Assembly (NCBI RefSeq): GCF_014842915.1
Contig: NZ_JACYXI010000007.1
Coordinates: forward strand, 62,001 to 126,000
DNA: 64,000 bases
Reading direction: 5' to 3'
Source of the DNA: Roseibium litorale
GTDB lineage: Bacteria > Pseudomonadota > Alphaproteobacteria > Rhizobiales > Stappiaceae
Part shown: positions 24,761 to 34,074 of the stretch, piece by piece
Layout: each line of letters begins with the position of its first letter
Numbering within the stretch: the stretch's first letter is position 1
Notes under the pieces: generated by a model
Database searches by the model: none
Told to the model about the DNA's origin: nothing
Seen by the model: only the letters and a program-made list of their open reading frames with translations
Program-made: the position numbers and the translations under genes

Positions 24761-26152
24761 TCAGCCGAACAACCGTAAAAAGGCCAGCAAGCGCCGGACC
24801 CACAGACGCCGGGGAACATCCGCATAATAGGACAAGGCCGCGCGCCGGATCAGCTCGCCCAGCGTTGGATAAGGTGTCACGAACCCGGCCAGGTCCCGCA
24901 TTGTCATTTTTGCAAAAATCGCCAAAGAAAGCGAATTTATCAGCTCCCCAGCCTGCGCACCGGCAATTTCCGCCCCGATCAGCCGTCCACCAGGCCCCGC
25001 AATCAGCTTCAGACGCCCGGTGGTCAGGTTCTCCGTCACCGCACGGTCATTGCCGCTGTAGCTGGCAGAAACCACCCGGACACGCGCACCATACTTCTTG
25101 CGGGCTTCCTCCTCGCTGAGGCCGGCATGCCCCAGTTCGGGCGCAGTATAGAGAACCCTCGGCAGACCGGAAGAAGACGCCTTTACCGGCAGCCGGAACA
25201 GCGCCGAGCGGATGACAAGCCCCGCCTGATAGTTCGCCGCATGAGTGAATTGCGGCCCGCCCGTGACATCACCGATCGCATAGACCCGGCGGTTGGAGGT
25301 CCTCAGCCCGTCATCGATATGAATTCCACCCGGCCCATAACGGATACCCGCCTTCTCCAGCCCCAGGCCCTCCACCGAGGGACGGCGGCCGGTTGCGACG
25401 AGCAAATGGCTGCCTGACAGGGTTTCGACATCCCGACCGTCCTGCAGGAGGCTGACGGCGATCTCCACGCCGGAGGAGGTCACACCGGTCACACAGGTGT
25501 TCTCGCGAATAACCACCCCTTCCTTGCGCAGCGCATCCAGCACGATGGCAGCCATCTCCGGATCTTCCCGGCCCAGGGCCTTGCCCGCCTCAAGGACTGT
25601 AACGCGGCTCCCGAGGCGCCGGTGAGCCTGCGCCATCTCGATGCCAATGGCCCCACCACCCAGAACGATCAAATGATCCGGCAGGCGATCGAGGCCGAAC
25701 AGGGTCTCATTTGTCACGTAGGGAACGCTCTCCAGCCCGGGAATAGCCGGGATGGCAGGTCTTGAGCCGGTTGCGATTACGAACCGTCTGGCGCGAATGT
25801 CCACATCACCGGCTCTGACGCAGTGTGCCGACACAAACTCCGCCGCGCTCCGCAGCACGGTCACGCCAAGCTCCTCAAACCGGCTGGCGGAATCATGCGG
25901 CGCAATCGCCTCGATCGCCCGGCGGACATTCTTCTGCGCTTCTGAAAAGGCAACTGGCCGCAAAACGGCCTCCCTGGCCGCGGACAAGAGGGCCTTTGAG
26001 GGCACACAACCGTGGTTCAGGCAGTCGCCCCCCATCTCACCCTTTTCGATCAGGACAACTTCAACGCCAAATGCTGCGGCTGCGGCAGCAACCGAAAGCC
26101 CTGCACTGCCTGCTCCTATGACGCATATATCTGGTGTGACGGTTCCTGACAT
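24761..26152 (-). CDS. FAD/NAD(P) disulfide oxidoreductase, mercuric-reductase/LPD-like
   Basis: Flavoprotein of the class I pyridine nucleotide-disulfide oxidoreductases, 463 aa. FAD-binding CVIGAGSAGLSVA at the N-terminus, redox-active cysteines in GGDCLNHGCVPSK, NAD-binding VLGGGAIGIEMA, and the second FAD motif YAIGDVTGG. The C-terminal dimer domain has VTPYPTLGE, so the His-Glu pair of true lipoamide dehydrogenases (HxHPTxxE) is not present; mercuric-reductase NmerA and C-terminal cysteines are also absent. This is the branch usually linked to TVP38 membrane proteins, and such a gene is immediately upstream here. The ATG at 26152 starts the FAD domain; the longer frame upstream has no family similarity. 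Substrate unknown. Confidence 0.9.
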   Translation of the reverse strand: MSGTVTPDICVIGAGSAGLSVAAAAAAFGVEVVLIEKGEMGGDCLNHGCVPSKALLSAAREAVLRPVAFSEAQKNVRRAIEAIAPHDSASRFEELGVTVLRSAAEFVSAHCVRAGDVDIRARRFVIATGSRPAIPAIPGLESVPYVTNETLFGLDRLPDHLIVLGGGAIGIEMAQAHRRLGSRVTVLEAGKALGREDPEMAAIVLDALRKEGVVIRENTCVTGVTSSGVEIAVSLLQDGRDVETLSGSHLLVATGRRPSVEGLGLEKAGIRYGPGGIHIDDGLRTSNRRVYAIGDVTGGPQFTHAANYQAGLVIRSALFRLPVKASSSGLPRVLYTAPELGHAGLSEEEARKKYGARVRVVSASYSGNDRAVTENLTTGRLKLIAGPGGRLIGAEIAGAQAGELINSLSLAIFAKMTMRDLAGFVTPYPTLGELIRRAALSYYADVPRRLWVRRLLAFLRLFG

Positions 26153-26199
26153 GATGGACCTATGACGATGGCGTCTCTGAGAAATAACTGGGAGTGGCG

Positions 26200-26994
26200 T
26201 CAGGCTTTCTGACGGCTCTTGCGGCGCAAGAACCGGACAAGGATAGGGATCAGCGCCGCAATCCCCAGAGCAAAGAACGCCGCCAGAAGCTGCGGCGTGA
26301 TGAGCGCTTCCAGCTCCACCGTACAAGCGCCTGACACTGTGCAGCCGGGACTGGCCAATTCCTGAGCCTCGATCACACTGCCAAGACCGGAGCCGATCAC
26401 CGAGAAGGCAAACGTGCCGGGCAGAATTCCGAGGATGGTCGTCCACAGGTAGACATTAAAACGGATGCCGAGAAGAGCGGGCGCGATGTTCACCAGCCAG
26501 AAGGGAAAGACGGGCGTCAGCCTCAGAAACAGGAGGTAACTCGCTGCACTTTCCCGGAAACCACCCGCAAGCCGCGTGAGAAACGGACCTGCCCGGCGCG
26601 CGAACACGGCGCCAAGAGAACTGCGTGCAACCAGAAAAACGGCGAGAGCGCCGAATGTCGCCCCCAAAAGGGCCGCAAGCCCTCCCCAGATCCAGCCAAA
26701 AAGAAACCCTCCGGTAATCGTCAAGATCGAAGCGCCCGGAATCGAAAGCGCGACAATCAGCGTGTAGAGAATCATATAGCCGGACAGCATCGCCGCCCAA
26801 TGTTCAGAGACATAAGTCTGCAGCTGGTTCTGCCGTTGGATCACCCAGGCAAGCTCCAGGTAGCGGTTCAAGCCAAACGCCCAGAAGGCAACTGCCACGA
26901 GGACAAGAAGACCTGCCGGAATCCAGCGTTTCCGACCACTCCTGCCGCTCAACTCCGGTTCCCTGAATTCAGACTGGAGAGACGTATTTTCCAC
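26200..26994 (-). CDS. TVP38/TMEM64 (VTT/SNARE-associated) family membrane protein
   Basis: Integral membrane protein with about five to six helices and the VTT-domain pattern: LSIPGASILTITGGFLFG followed by a glycine-rich GATFGALAVFL segment, RLTPVFPFWLVN, and ILPGTFAFSVIGSGLG. Family members are thought to act in phospholipid scrambling or small-molecule transport. The chosen GTG at 26994 has AGGA before it and gives 264 aa; a GTG at 27132 would add 46 residues that do not resemble the family. It precedes the FAD oxidoreductase by 47 bases, a pairing seen widely in proteobacteria. Start uncertain, family firm. Confidence 0.85.
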   Translation of the reverse strand: MENTSLQSEFREPELSGRSGRKRWIPAGLLVLVAVAFWAFGLNRYLELAWVIQRQNQLQTYVSEHWAAMLSGYMILYTLIVALSIPGASILTITGGFLFGWIWGGLAALLGATFGALAVFLVARSSLGAVFARRAGPFLTRLAGGFRESAASYLLFLRLTPVFPFWLVNIAPALLGIRFNVYLWTTILGILPGTFAFSVIGSGLGSVIEAQELASPGCTVSGACTVELEALITPQLLAAFFALGIAALIPILVRFLRRKSRQKA

Positions 26995-27202
26995 TGATCC
27001 TGCCAGCCTTTTCTTGTGCGCCTTGGCGCGATCCAACCTCCGGATTGGAGGTTCAGCAACACGCCCACCGGTTCCGATGAGTGGCTCTATAAAGCCAGCT
27101 AAGGCCAGACAGCTGTCACAGACAAGTGACACTTCGGTGAGATAAACCGTGTTCAGGCCTGTGATTGAGCGCAGAGAATGTACTTAATTGCAGCGCTGCG
27201 CG

Positions 27203-27231
27203 TTGACTTGCTCCGGACTCATCCGTATAAG
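27203..27231 (+). promoter_or_regulatory. Sigma-70-type promoter for rpmH-rnpA-yidC
   Basis: TTGACT (27203-27208), a 17-base spacer and TATAAG (27226-27231): a near-consensus vegetative promoter. It would give a leader of about 118 bases before rpmH, within which CCGCGC-tgtt-GCGCGG-like bases can pair just upstream of the ribosome site. The rest of the 360-base gap between 26995 and 27355 shows nothing else I can name. Confidence 0.65.
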
Positions 27232-27355
27232 CGCCTCCGACTGGGACATGCATTCGGAACAACGCTCCTGTCTTGGGCGCGCCACATGGCGCTTCGAGTG
27301 CTTCCTCCAAGAACATTGAAAAACAAGGGCCGCGCTGTTCGCGCGGGGAAGAACA

Positions 27356-27490
27356 ATGAAGCGTACGTATCAACCGAGCCGTCTTGTCCGCAAGCGCCGT
27401 CACGGCTTCCGTTCGCGCATGGCGACGAAGAATGGCCGTCTGGTTCTCGCTCGCCGCCGGGCAAAGGGCCGCAAGCGCCTGAGCGCCTAA
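27356..27490 (+). CDS. rpmH: 50S ribosomal protein L34
   Basis: The 44-aa L34, among the most conserved small ribosomal proteins: [20 protein letters not shown] at the N-terminus, then TKNGR and an Arg/Lys-rich tail ending [10 protein letters not shown]. It binds 23S rRNA domain III in the large subunit. A GGGGAAG ribosome site sits six bases before the ATG. The order rpmH-rnpA-yidC is conserved across bacteria; rnpA starts about 30 bases after its stop. The gene is small and lies inside a longer open frame of another phase, so it is easily missed. Confidence 0.98.
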   Translation: MKRTYQPSRLVRKRRHGFRSRMATKNGRLVLARRRAKGRKRLSA

Positions 27491-27519
27491 GCGGGCCAGC
27501 GCATGCGGCTTTGTCGGTG

Positions 27520-27963
27520 ATGACTGTCAAGGACACCCAGCAAACGCCGCCGCACATGAACACTCTTAAAAAGCGCTCCGAGTTCCTAGCCGTCGCCAAA
27601 GGTGGACGGGTGGGCCGGTGCGCTTTTGTGTTACAGGGGCTGAAGCGTGATGGCAGCGAGCCGCCGCGCATTGGCTTCACGGTCACAAAGAAGACCGGGA
27701 ATTCGGCTGTGCGCAGCCGGATCAAGCGCCGGCTTCGGGCAGCCGTTGCCGCCCTTGCCCCAGAAGACATCCCGATCCAGGCAGATTTTGTTCTCGTGGC
27801 CCGCGAAGCCGCGTTGACTGCACCCTTTGAAAATCTGATATCGGACCTTAAATCCGGACTTCCGCTCTCGCTCGACCCGAAGTCCGCACAGCGCCACAGG
27901 TCTTCACGCAAGCCGAAAGGCACGCGCGGAGGCGGACACGCGCCGAGCAGAAAACAGGGGTAA
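27520..27963 (+). CDS. rnpA: Ribonuclease P protein component
   Basis: Protein cofactor of RNase P, which trims the 5-prime leaders of tRNA precursors. The hallmark RNR-type helix reads GNSAVRSRIKRRLRAA, followed by the hydrophobic DFVLVARE strand; LKKRSEFLAV opens the fold. Length is 147 aa from the ATG at 27520 or 135 aa from the ATG at 27556; neither has a strong ribosome site. A basic, low-complexity tail of about 25 residues (RSSRKPKGTRGGGHAPSRK) extends beyond the usual fold. It lies between rpmH and yidC, with yidC starting six bases after its stop. Confidence 0.93.
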   Translation: MTVKDTQQTPPHMNTLKKRSEFLAVAKGGRVGRCAFVLQGLKRDGSEPPRIGFTVTKKTGNSAVRSRIKRRLRAAVAALAPEDIPIQADFVLVAREAALTAPFENLISDLKSGLPLSLDPKSAQRHRSSRKPKGTRGGGHAPSRKQG

Positions 27964-27968
27964 TCCAG

Positions 27969-29777
27969 TTGTTCTCGGAAAATCGCAATATGATCCTGGC
28001 GATCGTCCTGTCCCTGGCAGTTCTGCTAGGCTGGCAATATTTCGTTGCCAAGCCACAGCTCGAACGCCAGCAGGCCGAATTGCAGGCCCAGCAGCAAACA
28101 GCTCAGCAGACAGCCGATGCGACAGTGCCGTCGCCTGCGGGCACACCGGCAGCTCCCGGCAATACTTCCGCGCCGGCAGCAGTAGCCGCAGCTGTGACGC
28201 TGACCCGCGACCAGGCCATTGCCGCAAGCCCGCGCATCACCATCGACACACCGCGTGTTGTCGGCTCTCTCAACCTGACCGGCGGCCGCATCGACGACCT
28301 GCGCCTCAAGGATTACAGGGAGACCGTGGAGAAGGACAGCCCGCTCGTCGAGCTGCTGTCGCCCAAAGGCAGCCCCCATCCCTACTATGCCGACTACGGC
28401 TGGGTTGCGGATCCGGGCGCCAAGGTGGCTCTTCCGGATGGCAACACGGTCTGGACGGTGGATGGCAACGACAAGCTGACCCCGGAGACCCCTGTCGTTC
28501 TGAGTTTCGACAACGGTGAAGGCCTGACCTTCAAGCGGACCATCTCGATCGACAAGGACTACATGTTCACGGTCGAGCAGTCTGTCGACAACAGCACCGG
28601 GACCCCGGTCACGCTCTATCCCTACGGCCTGATCGCCCGCACCGGCATGCCGGATCACAAGAGCTTCTATATTCTGCATGAAGGTCTGCTCGGCGTCTTC
28701 GGTGAAGCTGGCCTGCAGGAAGTGAAGTACAAGGATTTGGAAAAGGAAAAGCAGATCCGCCCGGCACGGGTTGATCAGGGCTGGCTCGGCATCACCGACA
28801 AGTACTGGGCCACCACGCTGATCCCGGCTCCAGGAACCAGCTTCCAGCCAAGCTTCTCCTATTCGGATGCCTCGAAGAACTTCCAGGCCGATTATCTTGG
28901 TGACGCGGTTGAAGTGCCCGCCAACGGTTCCGGCAAGGCTTCGTCCTATCTCTTTGCCGGCGCGAAGCAGAAGGCCGTTCTCGACCATTACGAAGAAACC
29001 ATCGGCGTCCAGAAGTTCAACCTGCTTATTGACTGGGGCTGGTTCTACTTCCTGACCAAGCCGATGTTCTGGACCATTGATCACCTGTATCACCTGGTCG
29101 GCAACTTCGGCATCGCCATCCTGCTGGTGACCGTCCTCGTGAAGGCCATCTTCTTCCCGCTGGCCAACAAGTCCTACGTCTCCATGAGCAAGATGAAGCT
29201 TGTGCAGCCGCAGATGACGGAAATCCGCGAGCGCTATGCGGATGACCGGGCCAAGCAGCAGCAGGCCCTGATGGAGCTCTACAAGAAGGAAAAGATCAAT
29301 CCGCTGGCAGGCTGTCTGCCGGTCGTGGTCCAGATCCCGGTCTTCTTCTCGCTCTACAAGGTTCTGTTCGTCACCATCGAAATGCGGCACGCACCGTTCT
29401 TCGGCTGGATCCACGACCTTAGTGCCCCGGATCCCACGACGATCTTCAACCTCTTCGGCCTGATCCCCTGGGATCCGCCGCAGATGCTGATGCTCGGCGT
29501 CTGGCCGCTGATCATGGGTGTGACCATGTTCGTGCAGATGAAGATGAACCCGGCTCCGCCGGATCCGACCCAGCAGATGATCTTCACCTGGATGCCCGTG
29601 ATCTTCACCTTCATGCTGGCGTCGTTCCCGGCAGGTCTCGTGATCTACTGGGCCTGGAACAACACCCTCTCGGTGACCCAGCAGTACATCATCATGCGCC
29701 GCCAGGGCGTGAAGGTGGAGCTGCTGGACAACCTGAAAGCCACATTCAAGCGAAAGCCCGCCGAAGCCGGCAAATAA
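27969..29777 (+). CDS. yidC: Membrane protein insertase YidC
   Basis: Inserts and folds inner-membrane proteins, alone or with SecYEG. The 602-aa length and layout are standard for Gram-negative YidC: N-terminal helix (NRNMILAIVLSLAVLLGWQYF), a Gln/Ala-rich linker, the large periplasmic beta-supersandwich (about 70-340), then the five-helix core with GNFGIAILLVTVLVKAIFFPL, the cytoplasmic charged hairpin (about 400-440) and the conserved Arg region KINPLAGCLPVVVQIPVF. A TTG start at 27969 is chosen because MFSENRN matches the alphaproteobacterial N-terminus and CAGGGG lies upstream; the ATG at 27990 is the alternative. A terminator follows. Confidence 0.96.
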   Translation: MFSENRNMILAIVLSLAVLLGWQYFVAKPQLERQQAELQAQQQTAQQTADATVPSPAGTPAAPGNTSAPAAVAAAVTLTRDQAIAASPRITIDTPRVVGSLNLTGGRIDDLRLKDYRETVEKDSPLVELLSPKGSPHPYYADYGWVADPGAKVALPDGNTVWTVDGNDKLTPETPVVLSFDNGEGLTFKRTISIDKDYMFTVEQSVDNSTGTPVTLYPYGLIARTGMPDHKSFYILHEGLLGVFGEAGLQEVKYKDLEKEKQIRPARVDQGWLGITDKYWATTLIPAPGTSFQPSFSYSDASKNFQADYLGDAVEVPANGSGKASSYLFAGAKQKAVLDHYEETIGVQKFNLLIDWGWFYFLTKPMFWTIDHLYHLVGNFGIAILLVTVLVKAIFFPLANKSYVSMSKMKLVQPQMTEIRERYADDRAKQQQALMELYKKEKINPLAGCLPVVVQIPVFFSLYKVLFVTIEMRHAPFFGWIHDLSAPDPTTIFNLFGLIPWDPPQMLMLGVWPLIMGVTMFVQMKMNPAPPDPTQQMIFTWMPVIFTFMLASFPAGLVIYWAWNNTLSVTQQYIIMRRQGVKVELLDNLKATFKRKPAEAGK

Positions 29778-29810
29778 CGGCTGAAGCGCAAGGCAAACGC
29801 TGCTAAAAGA

Positions 29811-29839
29811 AAAGGGCTCCCGATGACGGAGCCCTTTTT
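29811..29839 (+). terminator. Rho-independent terminator after yidC
   Basis: AAGGGCTCC, seven-base loop, GGAGCCCTT, then a T run; 33 bases after the yidC stop. Confidence 0.9.
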
Positions 29840-29977
29840 GCATTCCCCGGCACAGGAACCGCAGGCCAATGATCCACTAAGCTCAGCCCCGTTCAGCAAG
29901 GTGACACCACCCGCTACGGGTCGTCAGCGCAACGGCGCTGCCCCTCCCCCTTGCAACATCTGATCTTAGGAGGCCCC

Positions 29978-30628
29978 ATGCACGGCCCGGACCCGAATGC
30001 GCGCTACCCGTTTCCAGGCGCGGCGCACACCGTCTTCATCAAAAACGTGATCACCGGACCCAATATCGAGGCTGGAGATTACAGCTATTTCCATGACTTC
30101 GAAGAGGCGGACAGATTTCAGGAAAAATGTGTCCGCTATCATTTCGACTTCATTGGTGACAGGCTCATCATCGGAAAGTTCTGCGCCATCGCCTCCGGGG
30201 TGCAGTTCATCATGAACGGCGCCAATCACGCGATGGACGGGGTGAGCACCTACCCCTTCAGCATCTTCCAGAACGGCTGGGAAAAAGGCTTCGACCCCGC
30301 GAGTTTCTCCAAGGCAATTCGTGGCGACACTATCGTCGGCAACGACGTTTGGATCGGCAATGGCGCGACCATCCTGCCAGGCATCCGGATCGGCCATGGG
30401 GCGATCATCGGGGCAAAGTCCGTTGTCGCCACGGATGTGCCCGATTATGCGGTTGTTGGAGGCAATCCTGCCAAGCAGATCCGGTCAAGGTTCGCTCCGG
30501 ATGAGGTTAAACGGCTTCTGGAGCTTGCCTGGTGGGACTGGCCAGCGGACAAGATAACCCGTGCTCTGCCGGCTCTTCGCGGCGGCGGCATCGACGCTCT
30601 TGAGGAAATCGCTGCCAGAGAGCCATGA
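29978..30628 (+). CDS. CatB/Vat-type hexapeptide-repeat acetyltransferase
   Basis: Left-handed beta-helix acetyl-CoA-dependent O-acetyltransferase of the xenobiotic (XAT) group, 216 aa. The helix coils run from about 65 to 165 ([21 protein letters not shown], then [49 protein letters not shown]); NGANHAMDG supplies the catalytic histidine loop of CatB. Members acetylate chloramphenicol or streptogramins, but chromosomal copies often have other or unknown targets, so resistance should not be assumed. The ATG at 29978 has a perfect TAGGAGG. It lies between the yidC terminator and engB. Confidence 0.9.
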   Translation: MHGPDPNARYPFPGAAHTVFIKNVITGPNIEAGDYSYFHDFEEADRFQEKCVRYHFDFIGDRLIIGKFCAIASGVQFIMNGANHAMDGVSTYPFSIFQNGWEKGFDPASFSKAIRGDTIVGNDVWIGNGATILPGIRIGHGAIIGAKSVVATDVPDYAVVGGNPAKQIRSRFAPDEVKRLLELAWWDWPADKITRALPALRGGGIDALEEIAAREP

Positions 30629-30692
30629 AACCAGGCCGTCCGGTACCTGCTGCTACTCGACGGGAGCGTTTTTGCCCGCTAGAAGTCCTCCC

Positions 30693-31340
30693 ATGAGCGA
30701 CGATGCAAAATTCTCCGCGGAACAGCTGGAAGCCGGACGGCTGCTGTTCGCAAAGCCCTGGACCTTCCGCACAAGCGTAGCGGACATGGCCAACCTGCCT
30801 GCGATCGGCAACACCGAAATCGCCTTCGCGGGACGGTCCAACGTGGGCAAGTCCAGCCTGATCAACGCCCTGACCGGGCGCAAGGATCTGGCGCGCACAT
30901 CCAGCACCCCTGGCCGGACCCAGATGCTGAATTTCTTTGCGGCCGACGACACGCCCCTGACCATCGTCGACATGCCCGGCTACGGCTATGCGCAGGCGCC
31001 CAAGGAACTGGTCGACTCGTGGACAAAGCTCGTCTTCTCCTACCTGCGCGGCCGCCCGACACTGCGCCGTGTCTTCCTGCTGATCGACAGCCGCCATGGT
31101 CTGAAGGCCAATGATCTGGAAGCCATGGCGCTTCTGGACAAGGCCGCTGTGATCTATCAGGTGGTGCTCACCAAGTCCGACAAGATCAAGCCGCCTGCTC
31201 TGGTCAAGCTGATGGATGAAACCGCCGCAAAGCTGATCAAACGCCCGGCTGCCTATCCCGAGATTCTCGCCACGTCCTCCGAAAAGGGACACGGCATGGC
31301 CGAGCTGAAAGCTGAAATTCATCAGCTCGTCACCAACTGA
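30693..31340 (+). CDS. engB: Ribosome biogenesis GTP-binding protein EngB/YihA/YsxC
   Basis: Essential TrmE-Era-type GTPase that helps assemble the 50S subunit. All G motifs are visible: G1 [10 protein letters not shown]2 [10 protein letters not shown]3 DMPGYGYA, G4 TKSDK and a G5-like TSS near the end. Length 215 aa from the ATG at 30693, typical for the family; an open frame continues upstream but overlaps the acetyltransferase. Its place between yidC and argB is the standard Rhizobiales order. Confidence 0.96.
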   Translation: MSDDAKFSAEQLEAGRLLFAKPWTFRTSVADMANLPAIGNTEIAFAGRSNVGKSSLINALTGRKDLARTSSTPGRTQMLNFFAADDTPLTIVDMPGYGYAQAPKELVDSWTKLVFSYLRGRPTLRRVFLLIDSRHGLKANDLEAMALLDKAAVIYQVVLTKSDKIKPPALVKLMDETAAKLIKRPAAYPEILATSSEKGHGMAELKAEIHQLVTN

Positions 31341-31429
31341 CGATACGCAGCCGCCGATTGAGTGCCGCTTCAAAACCGGCTATCAAGCGAAACTCTGTTT
31401 ACTCCAGTCACAGCGAGTTCACCTGCCCC

Positions 31430-32317
31430 ATGACCACGACTGAAGAACTCAACCGCGCCCACATCATTGCCCAGGCCCTGCCCTACATGCAGCGCTACGA
31501 CAACCGGACCGTGGTGGTGAAATACGGCGGTCATGCAATGGGCGATCCGGAACTGGGTAAGGCTTTCGCGCGGGACATCACCCTGCTGCGCCAGTCCGGT
31601 GTCCAGCCGGTGGTGGTTCATGGTGGCGGCCCGCAGATTGGCAGCATGCTGACCCGTCTCGGCATCGTGAGCGAGTTCCAGGGCGGCCTGCGCGTGACCG
31701 ACAAGGCCACCGTTGAGATTGTCGAGATGGTTTTGGCCGGATCGATCAACAAGGAAATCGTCCAGACGATCAACGCCGAAGGCGGCCGTGCGGTCGGCCT
31801 GTGCGGCAAGGACGGCAACATGGTGACAGCTGAGAAGCTGCGCCGCACGTCCATTGATCCGGATTCCAACATCGAGAAGGTCATCGATCTCGGCTTCGTC
31901 GGCGAACCTGCAACGGTCAACCCAACCGTTCTGAAGCTGGTGCTCAAGGAAGACCTGATTCCGGTCATAGCACCGGTTGCCCCAGGTGTTGACGGCGAGA
32001 CCTACAACGTCAATGCCGACACCTTCGCTGGCGCCATTGCCGGATCGCTCAATGCAAAGCGTCTTCTGTTCCTCACGGACGTTCCGGGTGTTCTGGACAA
32101 GGATGGCAAGCTGATCAAGCAGCTGACCGTTGCCCGCGCCAAGGAGCTGATCAACGACGGCACCATCTCCGGCGGCATGATCCCGAAGGTGGAAACCTGC
32201 TTCGAGGCTCTGGAGCAAGGTGTCGAGGGCGTCGTCATCCTGAACGGCAAGGTGCCTCACGCGGTGCTTCTCGAACTGTTCACCGACGGTGGCGCGGGGA
32301 CGTTGATCAGACCGTGA
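31430..32317 (+). CDS. argB: Acetylglutamate kinase
   Basis: Second step of arginine synthesis: phosphorylates N-acetylglutamate. 295 aa. The amino-acid-kinase motifs are present: VVKYGGHAM (glycine-rich loop with the catalytic Lys), VVHGGGPQI, and [13 protein letters not shown], plus the K in GMIPKVE. An N-terminal helix before the first strand ([17 protein letters not shown]) is characteristic of hexameric, arginine-inhibited enzymes, so feedback inhibition is likely (inference). The next gene starts within its stop codon. Confidence 0.97.
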   Translation: MTTTEELNRAHIIAQALPYMQRYDNRTVVVKYGGHAMGDPELGKAFARDITLLRQSGVQPVVVHGGGPQIGSMLTRLGIVSEFQGGLRVTDKATVEIVEMVLAGSINKEIVQTINAEGGRAVGLCGKDGNMVTAEKLRRTSIDPDSNIEKVIDLGFVGEPATVNPTVLKLVLKEDLIPVIAPVAPGVDGETYNVNADTFAGAIAGSLNAKRLLFLTDVPGVLDKDGKLIKQLTVARAKELINDGTISGGMIPKVETCFEALEQGVEGVVILNGKVPHAVLLELFTDGGAGTLIRP

Positions 32318-33072
32318 CAGGCAAGAAAACTCTTCCGGCAGAAGGTCAGCACGCTCACCGCCGGGACCTGCGTGTCTTTCATGGGGTCGAAGCCTGGGTC
32401 TTCGACCTCGACAACACCCTCTATCCGGCAGACGCGGATCTTTTCACGCAGATCAATGACCAGATCGCGTCCTATGTGGCACGTCTGCTCGGCATTGGGC
32501 ATGACGAAGCCCAGATCCGCCAGAAAGCCTACTATCATGAGTATGGCACCACGCTGCGCGGGCTGATGGTCGAACACAAGATCGACCCGGACGAGTTTCT
32601 CCGCCACGCCCATGACATCGACTATTCGGCATTGAAGCCGAATCCGGAACTGCGTGAGGCCATTGCAGCCTTGCCGGGCAAGAAGTTCATCTTCACCAAC
32701 GGTGACCGCCCCCACGCGGAACGCACAGCTGAAGCGCTCGGCATCACTGGAGAATTCGAGGATATCTTCGACATCGTCGCGGCCGATCTTCTGCCCAAGC
32801 CGAACCTTGCAACCTATGAGCTATTCGTTCAACGCACCGGTATCTCCCCGGTCCGGGCCGCCATGTTCGAGGATCTTCCGAAAAACCTGGATGCACCGCA
32901 CAAGCTCGGCATGCAAACCGTCCTGATCGTGCCGCCCGGCACACGTGACGTCTTCCGCGAAGAGTGGGACCTGGAGGCCGACGGCACCAAGCATGTGGAC
33001 TTCGTGACCGAGGATCTGGCCGGTTTCCTGAAGGCGGTTGGTGGAGCACTCCGCAATCTCGACGCCCATTAA
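32314..33072 (+). CDS. HAD-family pyrimidine 5-prime-nucleotidase
   Basis: Haloacid-dehalogenase phosphatase of the Sdt1/PHM8-like pyrimidine nucleotidase type, 252 aa. Motif [10 protein letters not shown] carries the nucleophile Asp, motif II is IFTNGD, motif III the Lys in LLPKPN, motif [17 protein letters not shown]. In yeast and bacteria such enzymes dephosphorylate UMP/CMP or related molecules; the exact substrate here is not shown. It starts with GTG overlapping the argB stop by four bases, so it is translationally coupled to argB, an arrangement conserved in Rhizobiales. Confidence 0.9.
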   Translation: MTGKKTLPAEGQHAHRRDLRVFHGVEAWVFDLDNTLYPADADLFTQINDQIASYVARLLGIGHDEAQIRQKAYYHEYGTTLRGLMVEHKIDPDEFLRHAHDIDYSALKPNPELREAIAALPGKKFIFTNGDRPHAERTAEALGITGEFEDIFDIVAADLLPKPNLATYELFVQRTGISPVRAAMFEDLPKNLDAPHKLGMQTVLIVPPGTRDVFREEWDLEADGTKHVDFVTEDLAGFLKAVGGALRNLDAH

Positions 33073-33090
33073 CGGAGGCGCTGCCGCGGG

Positions 33091-34002
33091 ATGATCAAGA
33101 TGAATCCGATCATTCAACGGCTGGGCCGCCCTGCCCATGCGGCTTCCCGGACCGAGCGCCTGTTGCATGCCAGCCTTCCGCGCGTCTACCGCATGCTCGG
33201 CAAGGGTCTTCTTGCCCGGGCTGTCGCTGAGTTCCTGGCCTTCGGCGTCAAACAGGCCTATGCCTGCATCTACGGCGGCCTGCTTCTCGCGTTGATTCTT
33301 GGCACCCGGTTCCTGTATCCCGCCGACGCCTTCCTCACCCGTTACGACTTCCTGTTCCTCTCAGCCGTCGGCATCCAGATCTGGCTGCTGGCGGCGAAGT
33401 TCGAGACACTGGACGAGGCGAAGGTGATTATCATCTTCCACATCGTCGGCACCGCGATGGAGGTCTTCAAGACACACGCCGGGTCCTGGGTTTACCCGGA
33501 AGACAGCTTCTTCCGTATTGGCGGTGTCCCGCTCTTCACAGGCTTCATGTATGCCGCAGTCGGCAGTTATCTTGCCCGCGTCAGCCGCATCTTCGATTTC
33601 GGTTACACACGATATCCACCGCTCTGGAGCACCTGGCTCTTCGCAGCAGCCATCTATGTGAATTTCTTCTCCCATCACTTCATCATCGATCTCCGGATCG
33701 GACTGTTCGCGCTGCTGTTCCTGCTCTATGGCCGGACCTGGGTTCATTATTCGGTCTACCGCTACCGGCACCGGATGCCCCTGGTTCTGGGTTTCTTCCT
33801 GGTCGGGCTGTTCATCTGGCTGGCGGAGAACATCGGCACCTTCGCAAATGCCTGGCGCTATCCCGGCCAGGAGCATGGCTGGCAACTGGTGTCGCTCGCA
33901 AAACTCAATGCCTGGGTTCTGCTGATGATCATTTCCTTCGTGCTGGTCACCCTGGTCAGCCCACCGGAAAACGAGGCCAAACGGCAGAAGAACAAAGCGT
34001 GA
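33091..34002 (+). CDS. DUF817 family integral membrane protein
   Basis: 303 aa with about eight predicted membrane helices and a short cytoplasmic N-terminus. Conserved-looking polar positions lie in HIVGTAMEVFKTHAGSWVYPE and FSHHFIIDLR; the E/H/W cluster suggests a bound cofactor or metal, but no function is known for the family. It follows the nucleotidase by 18 bases and is probably in the same transcript. I recognise the family from its overall pattern. Confidence 0.82.
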   Translation: MIKMNPIIQRLGRPAHAASRTERLLHASLPRVYRMLGKGLLARAVAEFLAFGVKQAYACIYGGLLLALILGTRFLYPADAFLTRYDFLFLSAVGIQIWLLAAKFETLDEAKVIIIFHIVGTAMEVFKTHAGSWVYPEDSFFRIGGVPLFTGFMYAAVGSYLARVSRIFDFGYTRYPPLWSTWLFAAAIYVNFFSHHFIIDLRIGLFALLFLLYGRTWVHYSVYRYRHRMPLVLGFFLVGLFIWLAENIGTFANAWRYPGQEHGWQLVSLAKLNAWVLLMIISFVLVTLVSPPENEAKRQKNKA

Positions 34003-34074
34003 GCCGCCGCCCGCTCTGGACGGGCGCCAAGCTTGGATCTATTGATTGAAACTCAACTGTTTCAAGAGATCCTC

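Noticed and set aside
24761-26446. Reading the oxidoreductase from an upstream start at 26446
   Set aside because: The extra 98 residues overlap the TVP38 gene in another frame and precede the FAD motif with no family similarity; the ATG at 26152 fits.
28026-29843. A 605-codon minus-strand open frame opposite yidC
   Set aside because: Fully antisense to the conserved YidC; no ribosome site or family similarity.
29978-30628. Calling the CatB-like acetyltransferase a chloramphenicol-resistance gene
   Set aside because: XAT proteins in chromosomal core context have varied or unknown substrates; sequence alone does not support a resistance call.
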